Origin: an uncultured Eubacteriales bacterium | GTDB taxonomy: Bacteria; Bacillota; Clostridia; Oscillospirales; Acutalibacteraceae | Assembly (NCBI GenBank): GCA_902491475.1 | Contig: CABUHY010000001.1 | Coordinates: 1 to 64,000 of the forward strand | Reading direction: 5' to 3' | Length of the DNA stretch: 64,000 nucleotides | Shown: one piece after another, positions 16,140-24,770 of the stretch | How the letters are laid out: the number at the start of each line of letters is the position of its first letter | How positions within the stretch are numbered: the first letter of the stretch is position 1 | The notes under the pieces: generated by a model | Database searches by the model: none | What the model was told of the DNA's origin: nothing | The model's input: the letters and a program-made list of their open reading frames with translations, nothing else | Program-made: the position numbers and the translations under genes

Positions 16140-16632
16140 AGAAGGCGGTGAATTAATAAATAAAATTAACACATCAGGTGCAAAATTAATCCTTATTGAC
16201 GAATTTGAAAAAGCAACACCCAGTGTGTACAATTTTTTCTATGAATTATTAGAGGATGGAATTTTCACCGATCGCCACGGAAATCCACATAATCTTAACG
16301 GGTATATTATTGTTTTTACATCAAATATGTCGCAAAAACAGTATCAAAAACATATTCCAGAATCATTAAAATCACGTTTTGATATGGTTTATTATTTTGT
16401 AGATATTCCTTTGGATGAAAAGAATAAATATATTGATGCCGCTGCAGCAAACTTGATAGATAAACTCAACACTAACTATGATGTCAAAATTTCCAAGGAT
16501 ACACTTGATGGTCAATTGTACCAATTACTCTCATTGAATAATTTAAGAGATATTAAAAGGAAAATTGAAGATATCGTTTTTGCAGAATTTTTTAATCAAT
16601 ATAAATCCCATAATTCAAGTGATACCATATAA
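16105..16632 (+). pseudogene. Decapitated ClpA/ClpB-like AAA+ fragment
   Basis: In the frame containing ATG 16225 but starting about 16105, translation gives IGSPLGYIGSEEGGELI, then LILIDEFEKATPSVYNFF (Walker B) and IIVFTSNMS (sensor 1), ending at 16632. This is the second half of a Hsp100-type AAA+ module. The Walker A part is missing. No ribosome site serves it, and its left edge is inside the Fic gene. It is best treated as a truncated gene fused by deletion. A restart at ATG 16225 would lack half of the ATPase. Confidence 0.8.
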
Positions 16633-17007
16633 TAAAAATATTACTTCCACATTCACAACTTCTGTTGCTCGATTACTGATATTATTCACCTTCTGCACCC
16701 AGAGCATCATATCGGTTGCTTTTAGTTCTTCGGTTACATTTTCTTTTTCGGCGAGTTCATTTACCAGCCGGAGAAAAAGTTGTTGGGCTTGTTCCTCTGT
16801 ATCGGCAATGTGGGAATGGAGTTTGCCAGAAGTGAGCAGATTATAATATAAAACTTTGCGGTGGTGCTTTAAGTAGTTTAATCTGCGGTGTCCCCACACT
16901 CCGATATAACCGGTTTCTTCTTCTGCCGGTATAGTTAGATTTGGCAAAAGATAATCGCCCTGCTTAGTATATGTAACGCCGAATTGTTCAAATAATGCGT
17001 TATTCAT
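16615..17007 (-). CDS. TnpV-type transposon-encoded protein, 130 aa
   Basis: This is the TnpV family of small proteins carried by clostridial transposons and integrative elements, with the family hallmarks YIGVWGHRRLNYLKHHRK, YYNLLTSGKLHSHI and DMMLWVQKVNNI. ATG 17007 is chosen because AAAGGAGGT lies just upstream and the family N-terminus starts there; the upstream extension is not family-like. The function of TnpV is not known. It overlaps the AAA+ fragment by 18 bases tail to tail. A second family member is at 31993-32373. Confidence 0.85.
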   Translation of the reverse strand: MNNALFEQFGVTYTKQGDYLLPNLTIPAEEETGYIGVWGHRRLNYLKHHRKVLYYNLLTSGKLHSHIADTEEQAQQLFLRLVNELAEKENVTEELKATDMMLWVQKVNNISNRATEVVNVEVIFLLYGIT

Positions 17008-17010
17008 AGT

Positions 17011-17051
17011 AAAACCTCCTTTGATACTCAAATTGTACCAAAGGAGGTTTT
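17011..17051 (-). promoter_or_regulatory. Hairpin that masks the TnpV ribosome site
   Basis: A 13-bp perfect inverted repeat (17011-17023 with 17039-17051) places the AAAGGAGGT ribosome site of the TnpV gene in one arm and its exact complement in the other. Folded mRNA would hide the site. Read-through transcripts would therefore be poorly translated, a common safeguard in mobile elements. Confidence 0.65.
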
Positions 17052-17182
17052 CTTTTGCGAATGTGCGATTTATAAATTTACAAATATAGTTTGTGCCAAA
17101 AATTACAACGAACTTTTGCAATCTGTGCCTCTTTTCACGGCGAATAATGTGTATTCCAAATTTATTCGTTATATTTGCTTTT

Positions 17183-17545
17183 TCATTTATCACTAATTTC
17201 GCTGAAATATGAAATTGATTTGATTCGGTAACCAAGTGAAATAATCATATCGAGATTATAATATGAAACGTTATAATTTTTACCGTCACTAGCAGTTGTT
17301 CGGAATTTCCGAACAGTTGAATTTTCTTCAAGCTCGCCCTCTTCAAAAATATTTTTAATATGCTCACTTACATTTGATTTGCTCGTTTGGTAAAGTTCAC
17401 ATAATTGTGCTTGCGTCAACCATACCGTTTCATCAACAAATCGAACATCAATTTTTGTATCACCGTCATCGGTTTGATAAATAACTATTTCGCCTTGATT
17501 ATTATCTCTATTCATTTCTTTAAAATCAATTTTCTGTTTTTTCAT
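17183..17545 (-). pseudogene. RhuM-family protein, C-terminally truncated
   Basis: The N-terminal 105 residues match the RhuM family: IVIYQTDDGDTKIDVRF, then ETVWLTQAQLCELY, then SNVSEHIKNIFEEGEL, ending in NVSYYNLDMIISLGYRIKS. Complete members are around 300 residues or more; this one ends after 120 with an unrelated tail (ISYFSEISDK). It looks like a deletion joined the front of a rhuM gene to other DNA. The 5' end and start appear intact. Confidence 0.75.
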
Positions 17546-17805
17546 AGCGATTTATCCTTATTTTATCATAGTACCATAATTGGCTTTTATATACAACATT
17601 TTCTTGTCAGCACAATCTGGGGCAGTTCGTTTTTTGTGAATTTCGTTATAATATTTTTGACAAGTGCTTATATAATGATTTGTTATATCAAGTCATAAGT
17701 GCAAATAATAATGCAAAATAACTCCTTGTAGGTGCAAATAACTAATAATGTTGCAAATTGTTAGAAAAAGTTAAATATTATGTTGCAAATTATGATGCAC
17801 AATTA
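17546..17805. other. Non-coding stretch with TGCAAAT repeats
   Basis: No gene is seen. Five direct TGCAAA(T/A) motifs occur between about 17700 and 17790 with irregular spacing (about 12-31 bases), in very AT-rich DNA. They could be protein-binding sites or replication-type iterons left by a mobile element. No replication gene is adjacent. Confidence 0.35.
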
Positions 17806-17841
17806 AAAAGGCGTTGGAGATTTGATTTCTCCAACGCTTTT
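17806..17841 (-). terminator. Intrinsic terminator of the minus-strand SHOCT gene
   Basis: GCGTTGGAGA / TCTCCAACGC stem (17811-17837) flanked by AAAAAG and CTTTT. It is usable on both strands and is 25 bases past the stop of the gene ending at 17866. Confidence 0.85.
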
Positions 17842-17865
17842 GAATTAACAAAATTCTTTGTAATT

Positions 17866-18906
17866 TTATAAGTTTAACAATTCTTTTTTCTTTTTATCAA
17901 ATTCTTCTTGAGTTATTACACCGATATCGAGCAATTCTTTGAATTTTTTGATATCTTCAATAGGATCTGATTTTTGAGTACTATTATTTTTTTGTCCAAA
18001 CTTTCCAATTATGTTTGAAACACCTTTCTTTGCATCATTTAAGGTATCGGAAAGTTTTTGCTTTATTTCTTCTTTTTTATCTAATTCATCTTCAATAATT
18101 ACTTCTCCGCTTGCCATTTTGTCAATAATATCTAAATCGGCTTCATACTCATCTTCGTTATAGTCGAATGCTGCTTTGTCTAATGCTGTACTTAATCTTT
18201 TAGCCATAGGCATCATTGAAGCAAAATTTAATCCGCCTGAGATAACACCGCCTATGACAGGTATTGCTTTTGAGACACCTTGGGCAACAGTAGCTTTAGT
18301 TACTTTTATACTTAAAGCTTTGCCTATTTGTTTAATCATAGGATACCAAAATGTTTTTGTTAAAGCTTTTTGCGGTAATTTCTTTAATGTGGTTTTTGCA
18401 ATTTGAGTTGATAAAACTCTAACTCCGGAAACAGCACCGGACACACCGAACATTACACCGCAATACATAATGAGTTGAGATTTAACCTTTTCGTCATCAA
18501 TTTGACCGTCAACCCATAAATCTCCGCCACCATATAAATATGACAATTCTTGTGCTAAGCGGAGTGCCATTCCAAAAAATTGCATTACATCTGCCGGAAT
18601 TGTGGCTGCCATTGCAAGACCGCCCGGTATGCCGGCAACAAATGAGGCGGCTGATGATTGGCTTGTTCGTTTTATTATAAGTTTATTTGCTGTATTGGAA
18701 ATATCTTCTCTTGATATTCCTGCATCAATTGGTCCTAAGTTGATTATATCTTGGACATTTGCACCTGTTCCTGCGAAGTGTTCTGCCAAAAATTTATCTC
18801 TGTTGACTTTTACACCCGGAATTTTTATTGATGTTGTAATAATATCTTCTAAAGAAATATTGTTTGATAGTTGTTTAGTGCTATTTGTATTTTCCATATT
18901 ATTCAA
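17866..18906 (-). CDS. EcsC-like/SHOCT-domain membrane-associated protein, 346 aa
   Basis: The central part (residues 85-240) has long hydrophobic, Gly/Ala-rich segments: ASFVAGIPGGLAMAATIP, MYCGVMFGVSGAVSGV and IPVIGGVISGGLNFASMMP. This is typical of EcsC-like or amphipathic membrane-interacting proteins. The last 33 residues (DPIEDIKKFKELLDIGVI...EEFDKKKKELL) form a SHOCT (short C-terminal) domain, which is often an oligomerisation tag. A charged linker precedes it. ATG 18906 has GGAGG upstream. The molecular function is unknown. The next upstream gene on this strand encodes a lipoprotein. Confidence 0.65.
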   Translation of the reverse strand: MNNMENTNSTKQLSNNISLEDIITTSIKIPGVKVNRDKFLAEHFAGTGANVQDIINLGPIDAGISREDISNTANKLIIKRTSQSSAASFVAGIPGGLAMAATIPADVMQFFGMALRLAQELSYLYGGGDLWVDGQIDDEKVKSQLIMYCGVMFGVSGAVSGVRVLSTQIAKTTLKKLPQKALTKTFWYPMIKQIGKALSIKVTKATVAQGVSKAIPVIGGVISGGLNFASMMPMAKRLSTALDKAAFDYNEDEYEADLDIIDKMASGEVIIEDELDKKEEIKQKLSDTLNDAKKGVSNIIGKFGQKNNSTQKSDPIEDIKKFKELLDIGVITQEEFDKKKKELLNL

Positions 18907-18959
18907 CCTCCGTTTTAATTATATCATTTAATAAATATTTCTGTCAATTTAATTGTAAT

Positions 18960-19781
18960 TTAACGAAGCTGAGTTAAATTATCTATAATTTTCTTTTCAA
19001 GTTCTTTTTGTTGACTTGCAGTTAAGCAGTTTGATGTGCGTACGAGTACAGTTCCTACTACTGTATGTGTTCCGGAAGCTGTTCTTGTGCCGTCAAATGT
19101 CGCAAGATAATCCCTTCTTTTAATTGCATCATCTTCTGTCGTATAAACTTCAATGCATCCTCCGCCGTCTGTTCCGTTTTCGATAATTGTACCGTCAAGC
19201 CAAAGTTTATCCTTTTCTTTGATTTGGCTTGAAGCAAAGTATATCGCCGCTGTGTATCCTCCGACTTTGTTCAAATTGCCGTTTGGATCGTTATCCTCTG
19301 TAACTGCCGAATATCCTGTGATAGTGTCAATGTCCTTTATTCTGCTAATAACAAATGCCTCGCTTGGATTAGTAACTTGTTTCATAATTTTTATACTGTC
19401 TTCAAGTTCAGATTTAACAGATAAGAGGGTTTCGTTTGCTTTTGTATAACTTATTTTCTTTAATTTATCATTTACGAGTGCGTTGATTTTTTCGGCATTG
19501 CCTTCTTTTTTTGGTATTTCAACAATACTTGCTTTTGCATCTGTTATTGCCGTTTCAAGAGCAGAAATTGTAGAATTATCATATGGTTTTTCTTTTGAAT
19601 CTATCAGAGCTTGGCTGTCGGATATGGACTTTTCAAGCGTTGCTTGTTCGGCTTCAATGCGTGAACATTCGCTGTTGTAGGCGGCTACAGCCGCCTTTTT
19701 TTCTTCTCCGCAACCGGTAAATATTATTGTTATCATGCTGATCATTACGATAATAATTCCTAATGTTTTAATGTTTTTCAT
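18960..19781 (-). CDS. Putative lipoprotein with coiled-coil, 273 aa
   Basis: The N-terminus is a lipoprotein signal: KNIKTLGIIIVMISMITII, then a lipobox ending FTGC with Cys near residue 24. After the anchor comes a helical, Ala/Glu/Lys-rich coiled-coil (residues 30-130). A C-terminal globular part (residues 140-245) contains several Gly/Thr-rich turns (IIENGTDGGGCIEVYTTEDD). I do not recognise the family. It starts four bases from the Mor-like gene on the same strand, so the two are probably one transcript. Confidence 0.65.
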   Translation of the reverse strand: MKNIKTLGIIIVMISMITIIFTGCGEEKKAAVAAYNSECSRIEAEQATLEKSISDSQALIDSKEKPYDNSTISALETAITDAKASIVEIPKKEGNAEKINALVNDKLKKISYTKANETLLSVKSELEDSIKIMKQVTNPSEAFVISRIKDIDTITGYSAVTEDNDPNGNLNKVGGYTAAIYFASSQIKEKDKLWLDGTIIENGTDGGGCIEVYTTEDDAIKRRDYLATFDGTRTASGTHTVVGTVLVRTSNCLTASQQKELEKKIIDNLTQLR

Positions 19782-19785
19782 AGCT

Positions 19786-20079
19786 TTATTTCTCCTTTTT
19801 GTTATGCTCTTTAATCATTTTTCTGATCCATTTTTCACTGTAGCCGTATTTTGTGGCAAGTTGACGAATGTTTTTACCGTCATATTCCGCCACAATTCTT
19901 GATGCGATAAATTCTGTTGTGAAAAAGTTCACCGGAAAAGTGATTTGCTGACCTCGGTATGTAGAATATATCGTTATTGCCGCCTCAATGCCAAGCGTGT
20001 TGGCTATTTCGTTATACACACCGTTTAAGTATTCGCTTTCAATTTCGTTTGGGTTCATATTTATATAAACCTCTTTCAT
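19786..20079 (-). CDS. Mor-like transcriptional activator, 97 aa
   Basis: Similar to the Mor/C activator family of phage Mu type: an N-terminal dimerisation half (EIANTLGIEAAITIYSTYRG), then a C-terminal HTH (QLATKYGYSEKWIRKMIKEH). AGGAGG precedes ATG 20079. It is likely to switch on neighbouring mobile-element genes, here possibly the lipoprotein and SHOCT genes downstream on the same strand. Confidence 0.75.
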   Translation of the reverse strand: MKEVYINMNPNEIESEYLNGVYNEIANTLGIEAAITIYSTYRGQQITFPVNFFTTEFIASRIVAEYDGKNIRQLATKYGYSEKWIRKMIKEHNKKEK

Positions 20080-20210
20080 CTTTACTGCCTCCTATTATGC
20101 TTTATCTGTGTGGATTTGTATAGAGCGACAGTTCATAGGAACATTTCCTTGTAAAGTTCCTTAAACTTAATTTTCGCTCATAATAGGACTTGTAAATTTT
20201 GCGAGGCAAA

Positions 20211-20241
20211 ATAAAAACACCACCTGACTTCAGATGGTGTT
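20211..20241 (-). terminator. Intrinsic terminator downstream of the SASP gene
   Basis: AACACCATCTGA / TCAGGTGGTGTT stem (one mismatch), followed on the minus strand by TTTTATTTT. Confidence 0.8.
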
Positions 20242-20282
20242 CATTGTATTTATTATTTGTAATTTTTGTTGTGAATGGAGAT

Positions 20283-20525
20283 TTATACCGCTATGCAAAA
20301 TTCGTATGTAATCGGCTGAAGTTGGTTGTTTTTAGTCCAATTTGTACGCTGAAATTGCACAGTTCGTACAGGACACATTATATTAACCATCTGACCGCCG
20401 ACTGAACCTGCCTGCTTAGATGTGAGATCACCGTTGTAACCCTGCTTAAGATTTACGCCGACTTCTGATGCAGCTTCCATCTTAAACTTGTTAAGAGCTT
20501 CCTTTGCTTCGGGTACTGTAGCCAT
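20283..20525 (-). CDS. Alpha/beta-type small acid-soluble spore protein, altered C-terminus
   Basis: Residues 1-48 match alpha/beta-type SASPs: ATVPEAKEALNKFKMEAA, the GPR protease-site region EVGVNLKQGYNGDL, then TSKQAGSVGGQMV. These proteins coat DNA in the spore core. ATG 20525 has AAAGGGGTG nearby. After GGQMV the family normally continues with a second DNA-binding helix (KxMIE...). Here it is replaced by about 30 unrelated residues with two Cys (NIMCPVRTVQF...). The second helix is needed for tight DNA binding in the family, so this copy is probably impaired. The break near 20390 may mark the island border. Confidence 0.8.
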   Translation of the reverse strand: MATVPEAKEALNKFKMEAASEVGVNLKQGYNGDLTSKQAGSVGGQMVNIMCPVRTVQFQRTNWTKNNQLQPITYEFCIAV

Positions 20526-20615
20526 TAAAAACACCCCTTTTCTTTATTTGCGTCTGCAAGAATATCATTTGCCGAAAATGCTTTGTTATAAATGTTAATA
20601 TATGGATTTTTTGTT

Positions 20616-20643
20616 TTGAAATCAGCATTTTTTATGATACAAT
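20616..20643 (+). promoter_or_regulatory. Promoter of the esterase gene
   Basis: TTGAAA (20616-20621), 16 bases, TACAAT (20638-20643). An AGGGGT ribosome site follows before ATG 20670. Confidence 0.6.
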
Positions 20644-20669
20644 ATAAAAAACATTTTTAGGGGTAAAGT

Positions 20670-21797
20670 ATGAAAAAGAAAAAGAGTTGGGATAAAAAGT
20701 GGTACTCGGACGAGTTCCTTAATAAACTCAAACAGACCGAATATACGGAAATGTACGGAGATTTACCCGTTACGGTTAAATATGCGCCCGACGCCGTGTC
20801 GCCGCTCGGCATCGACCCGCGCCTGCTCGGCGGTCCTATGGGAAAAACCGCAAAGGCAATGAGGCTGTTACCAGAGTTTGTCATAAAAAGAATTCGGCTT
20901 AAAATGACTCCGAAAATGCTGACATCTTTCCGTGCGCTGTGCGCCAAGACTTCAAGTGCCGTGTGTGTAAGAGGCGGCGTTGATGTTACCGACAGTACGG
21001 TTACGGCGGATGACGGATATAAAATACCGATAAGGATTTATAAAAACAAAAATTGCTCGGATAAAAACGGCTGTGTTTATTTTATGCACGGCGGAGCGTT
21101 TATCGGCGGATGTATGTCGCCGTATGACGAGGCTTGGAAAGTATTTGTACAAAAATTCGATATGCCCGTTATGAGCGTCGAATACCGACTTATGCCCGAA
21201 AGCCCATATCCCACGCTGTATAACGACTGTCTCTGTGTATTTGACTGGCTTTACGAAAACTCCGAAAAGCTCTGCTTTGACAGAAACAAAATCTTTGTCG
21301 CAGGCGACAGTGCGGGCGGGAATTTGGCGCAGTACATATCGACCGTGAACAAGAAAACGGGAAAGGTCAGGGGGCAGATACTTTTGTATTCCTCGCTTAA
21401 CCCCATGGGAATTGAGGATAAATATTTCAGTAAAAGTCTTGCGAATTTCAAATACGAACCCTCTCAAAAGAAGCTTTCACGCTGCATAACCCGTCAGCTT
21501 GAAATGATGACCGAGAGCTTTGACAGCGTTTTTAACCTTAAAACTCCCGAACAGCGAATAAACCCTTACAGCTTTGAAGCCGAAGGCAATCCGCCGACGC
21601 TCATTTCGGTCGGCGCCCTCGATTTCCTTAAAATCGAAAATATTGCGTGGGCAAGAAAGCTGCACGACGCAGGCGTTCCCGTCAAGGTCGTTTTATATAA
21701 CGGAATGGGTCACGGATACCTCAATGCCATGGGTGTTTTCCCGCAGGCGGAGGATATAATCGACGAAACGGGCGAATTTATAAAAAAATACAGTTAG
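20670..21797 (+). CDS. Alpha/beta-hydrolase, HSL-type esterase, 375 aa
   Basis: Hormone-sensitive-lipase family carboxylesterase. The oxyanion-hole motif is MHGGAFIGG (near residue 140), the nucleophile elbow is VAGDSAGGNLAQ (Ser near 212), and the acid and base are in SVGALDFLKIEN and GMGHGYL near the C-terminus. The N-terminal 120 residues form a cap and carry no signal peptide, so it is probably cytoplasmic and acts on short-chain or acetylated esters. Base composition rises here relative to the island, marking return to core chromosome. Confidence 0.88.
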   Translation: MKKKKSWDKKWYSDEFLNKLKQTEYTEMYGDLPVTVKYAPDAVSPLGIDPRLLGGPMGKTAKAMRLLPEFVIKRIRLKMTPKMLTSFRALCAKTSSAVCVRGGVDVTDSTVTADDGYKIPIRIYKNKNCSDKNGCVYFMHGGAFIGGCMSPYDEAWKVFVQKFDMPVMSVEYRLMPESPYPTLYNDCLCVFDWLYENSEKLCFDRNKIFVAGDSAGGNLAQYISTVNKKTGKVRGQILLYSSLNPMGIEDKYFSKSLANFKYEPSQKKLSRCITRQLEMMTESFDSVFNLKTPEQRINPYSFEAEGNPPTLISVGALDFLKIENIAWARKLHDAGVPVKVVLYNGMGHGYLNAMGVFPQAEDIIDETGEFIKKYS

Positions 21798-21883
21798 ATA
21801 TTTATAAAAATTTTCAAAAAGGTATGGCATTGTATTGAATTATAGTTTATAATAACTACGAACATTAAATTGGAGGGATATGC

Positions 21884-22849
21884 TTGTCTGCAAAGTATTC
21901 CGTATCACTCGAAAAGGTGCTTAAAGAATTCGATTTTGAAGTTCTCTATCTGCCCGACGATTTCGGCAAACACACGGTTTGTTCGCCCGATGTCAACAGA
22001 CCCGGTCTGCTTTTGGTTGACAGAGATGCGTTTTTTGACGCAGAGCGTGCGCAGTTTTTGGGACTTTCCGAAATTGAGCTTATAAAAAAGCTTTCGCCCG
22101 AGGAACAGTATTCAAGCCTTGACAGGCTTATGAGCCACAAGCCGCCGTTCGTTTTGATTACAAGAAATCTTGAACTGCCCGACTGCGGCAGGGAGCTTGC
22201 CGAAAAATACAATGTTCCGCTTTTCAGAACTGCCGAACCGACATCAAGTTGTATGTCGGCGCTTATCAGCTATCTCGGAACGGAGCTTGCTGAGCGCATT
22301 ACAAGGCACGGCGTACTCGTTGAAGTTTACGGCGAGGGTGTTCTCATAATAGGCGACAGCGGAGTAGGTAAGAGCGAAACTGCGGTCGAGCTTATCAAAA
22401 GAGGTCACCGTCTTATTGCCGACGATGCGGTCGAGATAAGAAAAATTTCCGCAAAAACGCTTGTGGGCTCGGCTCCCGACAATATAAGGCATTTTATCGA
22501 GCTTCGAGGAATAGGGATTGTCAACGCACGCCGTATTTTCGGTATGGGTGCCGTTAAACTTTCGGAAAAGATAAATATGGTCGTAAAGCTTGAGCAGTGG
22601 GACCCAGACAAGGTCTATGACAGAATGGGCGTTGACACGGAATATATCAACATTATGAATGTCAATGTGCCGATAACCGTTGTCCCCGTCAAGCCCGGCA
22701 GAAACCTCGCAATTATTATCGAGGTTGCCGCAATGAACAACAGGCAGAAAAAGATGGGCTACAATGCCGCAAAGGAGCTTTTACATCAGCTCGGTATGCA
22801 GGAGGAAGAGCCTAAGCCCGAAGAGCTTGAAATCTGGCAAAGTTATTAA
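21884..22849 (+). CDS. hprK: HPr(Ser) kinase/phosphorylase
   Basis: Bifunctional ATP/PPi-dependent kinase and phosphorylase of HPr Ser-46, the hub of carbon catabolite control in Firmicutes. Walker A is LIIGDSGVGKSETAVEL (about residue 156). The HprK signature is VGSAPDNIRHFIELRGIGI followed by NARRIFGMGAVKL. Length 321 is normal for the family. The start is TTG 21884, supported by GGAGGG 7 bases upstream; no in-frame ATG fits. It heads a co-directional cluster hprK-glcK-murB-rapZ-whiA. Confidence 0.96.
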   Translation: MSAKYSVSLEKVLKEFDFEVLYLPDDFGKHTVCSPDVNRPGLLLVDRDAFFDAERAQFLGLSEIELIKKLSPEEQYSSLDRLMSHKPPFVLITRNLELPDCGRELAEKYNVPLFRTAEPTSSCMSALISYLGTELAERITRHGVLVEVYGEGVLIIGDSGVGKSETAVELIKRGHRLIADDAVEIRKISAKTLVGSAPDNIRHFIELRGIGIVNARRIFGMGAVKLSEKINMVVKLEQWDPDKVYDRMGVDTEYINIMNVNVPITVVPVKPGRNLAIIIEVAAMNNRQKKMGYNAAKELLHQLGMQEEEPKPEELEIWQSY

Positions 22850-22887
22850 ATTAAAAATAATTATATATACTATTTTGGGAGGACATT

Positions 22888-23835
22888 ATGTACAGAATAG
22901 GTGTAGACCTCGGCGGAACAAATATTGTTGCCGGAGTTGTTGATGAATTTTACAAAATCGTCGGTAAGGGCAAAATGCCTACGGCTTGCCCCCGTCCTGC
23001 GGTCGATATTATAAACGATGTCGCAAAAGCGGTTAATATGGCTGTTGAGGATGCGGGAATTACGCTTGCGGATGTCCGTTCAATCGGTATCGGAACTCCC
23101 GGTTCGGTTGACAAGCATTTCGGTATTATCCAGTATGCAAATAACCTCGGTTTTTCAAATGTCCCTGCAAGAAAGATTATGCAGAGCCATTTTGACAAGC
23201 CTATTTACATAGAGAATGACGCAAACTGTGCGGCTCTCGGCGAAGCTATTGCAGGTGCCGGCGGCGGTGTTGACAACTTTGCGGCAATCACTCTCGGAAC
23301 AGGCGTTGGCTCGGGAATTATCGTAAACGGCAAAATTCTCGGCGGCTGCAACGGTGCGGCAGGCGAGATGGGTCATATGGTTATATGTGCCGACGGCGAG
23401 CCCTGCACCTGCGGCAGAAAGGGTTGTTGGGAGGCTTATTCCTCGGCAACCGCTTTAATTCGCGAAACTAAGAAAGCTATGCTTGAAAACAGAGACTCAA
23501 AGATGTGGGAAATCGCAGGCGGCGATGTTGAAAACGCAAACGGCAAAACAGCTTTTGACGCGATGCGTGCAGGCGACGAGTGCGGCAAAAAGCTTGTTGA
23601 CTGGTATGTTCACTATCTCGCAATCGGTATCACAAATGTTATCAACACATTCCAGCCCAAGGTTCTCTGCGTCGGCGGCGGCATAGGCTATGAGAGAGAG
23701 TATCTTTTGGAACCTGTCAGAAAAATTGTCAATCAGGAAAGATACAGCGTATATTCCGAGGAGCAGACGGTTATCTGTTCCGCTAAGCTCGGCAATGACG
23801 CAGGCGTTATCGGCGCTGCGTTGCTTGACGAATAA
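22888..23835 (+). CDS. glcK: ROK-family glucokinase
   Basis: Phosphorylates glucose to glucose-6-phosphate in the cytoplasm. The ATP-binding start RIGVDLGGTNIVAGVVD, the phosphate-2 region LGTGVGSGIIVNGKI, and the ROK zinc motif CTCGRKGCWEAYSS (near residue 175) are all present. Length 315 fits. GGGAGG precedes ATG 22888. It lies 38 bases after hprK, so sugar phosphorylation and HPr control are co-expressed. Its TAA overlaps the ATG of murB by one base. Confidence 0.95.
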   Translation: MYRIGVDLGGTNIVAGVVDEFYKIVGKGKMPTACPRPAVDIINDVAKAVNMAVEDAGITLADVRSIGIGTPGSVDKHFGIIQYANNLGFSNVPARKIMQSHFDKPIYIENDANCAALGEAIAGAGGGVDNFAAITLGTGVGSGIIVNGKILGGCNGAAGEMGHMVICADGEPCTCGRKGCWEAYSSATALIRETKKAMLENRDSKMWEIAGGDVENANGKTAFDAMRAGDECGKKLVDWYVHYLAIGITNVINTFQPKVLCVGGGIGYEREYLLEPVRKIVNQERYSVYSEEQTVICSAKLGNDAGVIGAALLDE

Positions 23836-24758
23836 TGAAAGGTGATTTTGTGACAGATATTGTGAAGTCAATCGCACAAAGCTTCGGTTGTCGCTTCCTT
23901 GAAAATGCAAGTATGCGTGATTACACAAGTTTCAGAACGGGCGGAAACGCCGAAATAATCGTTTTCCCCGACAGTATCGCTTCACTTACGGCAATCCTTA
24001 AAGCTTGCCGTGAAAACGGAATAAAAACACATATTATCGGAAACGGGAGCAATATTCTTGTTTCCGATAATGGTTTATCCGGAGCAGTTATAAAAATCGG
24101 GTCCGATTTTTCAAATATCAGACTTGAAGATGAAACAACCGTGATTTGCGAAAGCGGAATTTCAATGTCAAAGCTTTGCAATTTTGCGCTTGAAAACTCT
24201 TTGAGCGGTCTTGAATTTGCCTTCGGTATTCCCGGTACGGCAGGCGGAGCGGCGTTTATGAACGCGGGCGCATACGGCGGCGAAATGAAGGAGGTTCTCA
24301 CGCAGTGTACGCATATCGACGCCGACTTGAACGAGGGAAGCCTCACGGGAGATGAGCTCGGGCTCTCTTACAGAAAAAGTGCCTATTCCGACAACGGATT
24401 TGTTATTACCTCTTTGAAATTGGAGCTTACAAAGGCGGATAAAGACGGTATAAAGGCCGAAATGTATGAAAATCTCGGTAAGAGGAAGGCTAAACAGCCG
24501 CTTGAATATCCGAGTGCGGGAAGTACATTCAAGCGTCCGCAGGGGTATTTTGCAGGCGCTTTGATTGAGGAATGCTCGCTTAAAGGCTATTCGATTGGCG
24601 GAGCACAGGTAAGCGAAAAGCACGCAGGCTTTGTTATAAATAAGGGGGATGCGACATCTTCCGATATTGCGGCGCTTATCGATTATGTAAGGAAAACAGT
24701 TTACGAAAATAAAGGCGTAATGCTTGAGCCCGAGGTTAGATTTTTGGGCGAATTTTAA
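23835..24758 (+). CDS. murB: UDP-N-acetylenolpyruvoylglucosamine reductase
   Basis: FAD/NADPH-dependent second step of UDP-MurNAc synthesis. Visible family motifs are SFRTGGNAEII (near residue 32), IGNGSNILVSDNGLSG (FAD pyrophosphate loop), FGIPGTAGGAAFMNAGAYG, and the catalytic region PSAGSTFKRPQGYFAGALIE with the type-II Ser. Length 307 is typical. The ATG overlaps the glcK stop (TAATG); GTG 23850 with GGTG near it is an alternative start. Confidence 0.96.
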   Translation: MKGDFVTDIVKSIAQSFGCRFLENASMRDYTSFRTGGNAEIIVFPDSIASLTAILKACRENGIKTHIIGNGSNILVSDNGLSGAVIKIGSDFSNIRLEDETTVICESGISMSKLCNFALENSLSGLEFAFGIPGTAGGAAFMNAGAYGGEMKEVLTQCTHIDADLNEGSLTGDELGLSYRKSAYSDNGFVITSLKLELTKADKDGIKAEMYENLGKRKAKQPLEYPSAGSTFKRPQGYFAGALIEECSLKGYSIGGAQVSEKHAGFVINKGDATSSDIAALIDYVRKTVYENKGVMLEPEVRFLGEF

Positions 24759-24770
24759 GGATGTGGATTT

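Noticed and set aside
16615..17235. A 206-residue minus-strand protein extending TnpV upstream
   Set aside because: The extension is unlike TnpV, and a strong SD precedes ATG 17007 where family similarity begins.
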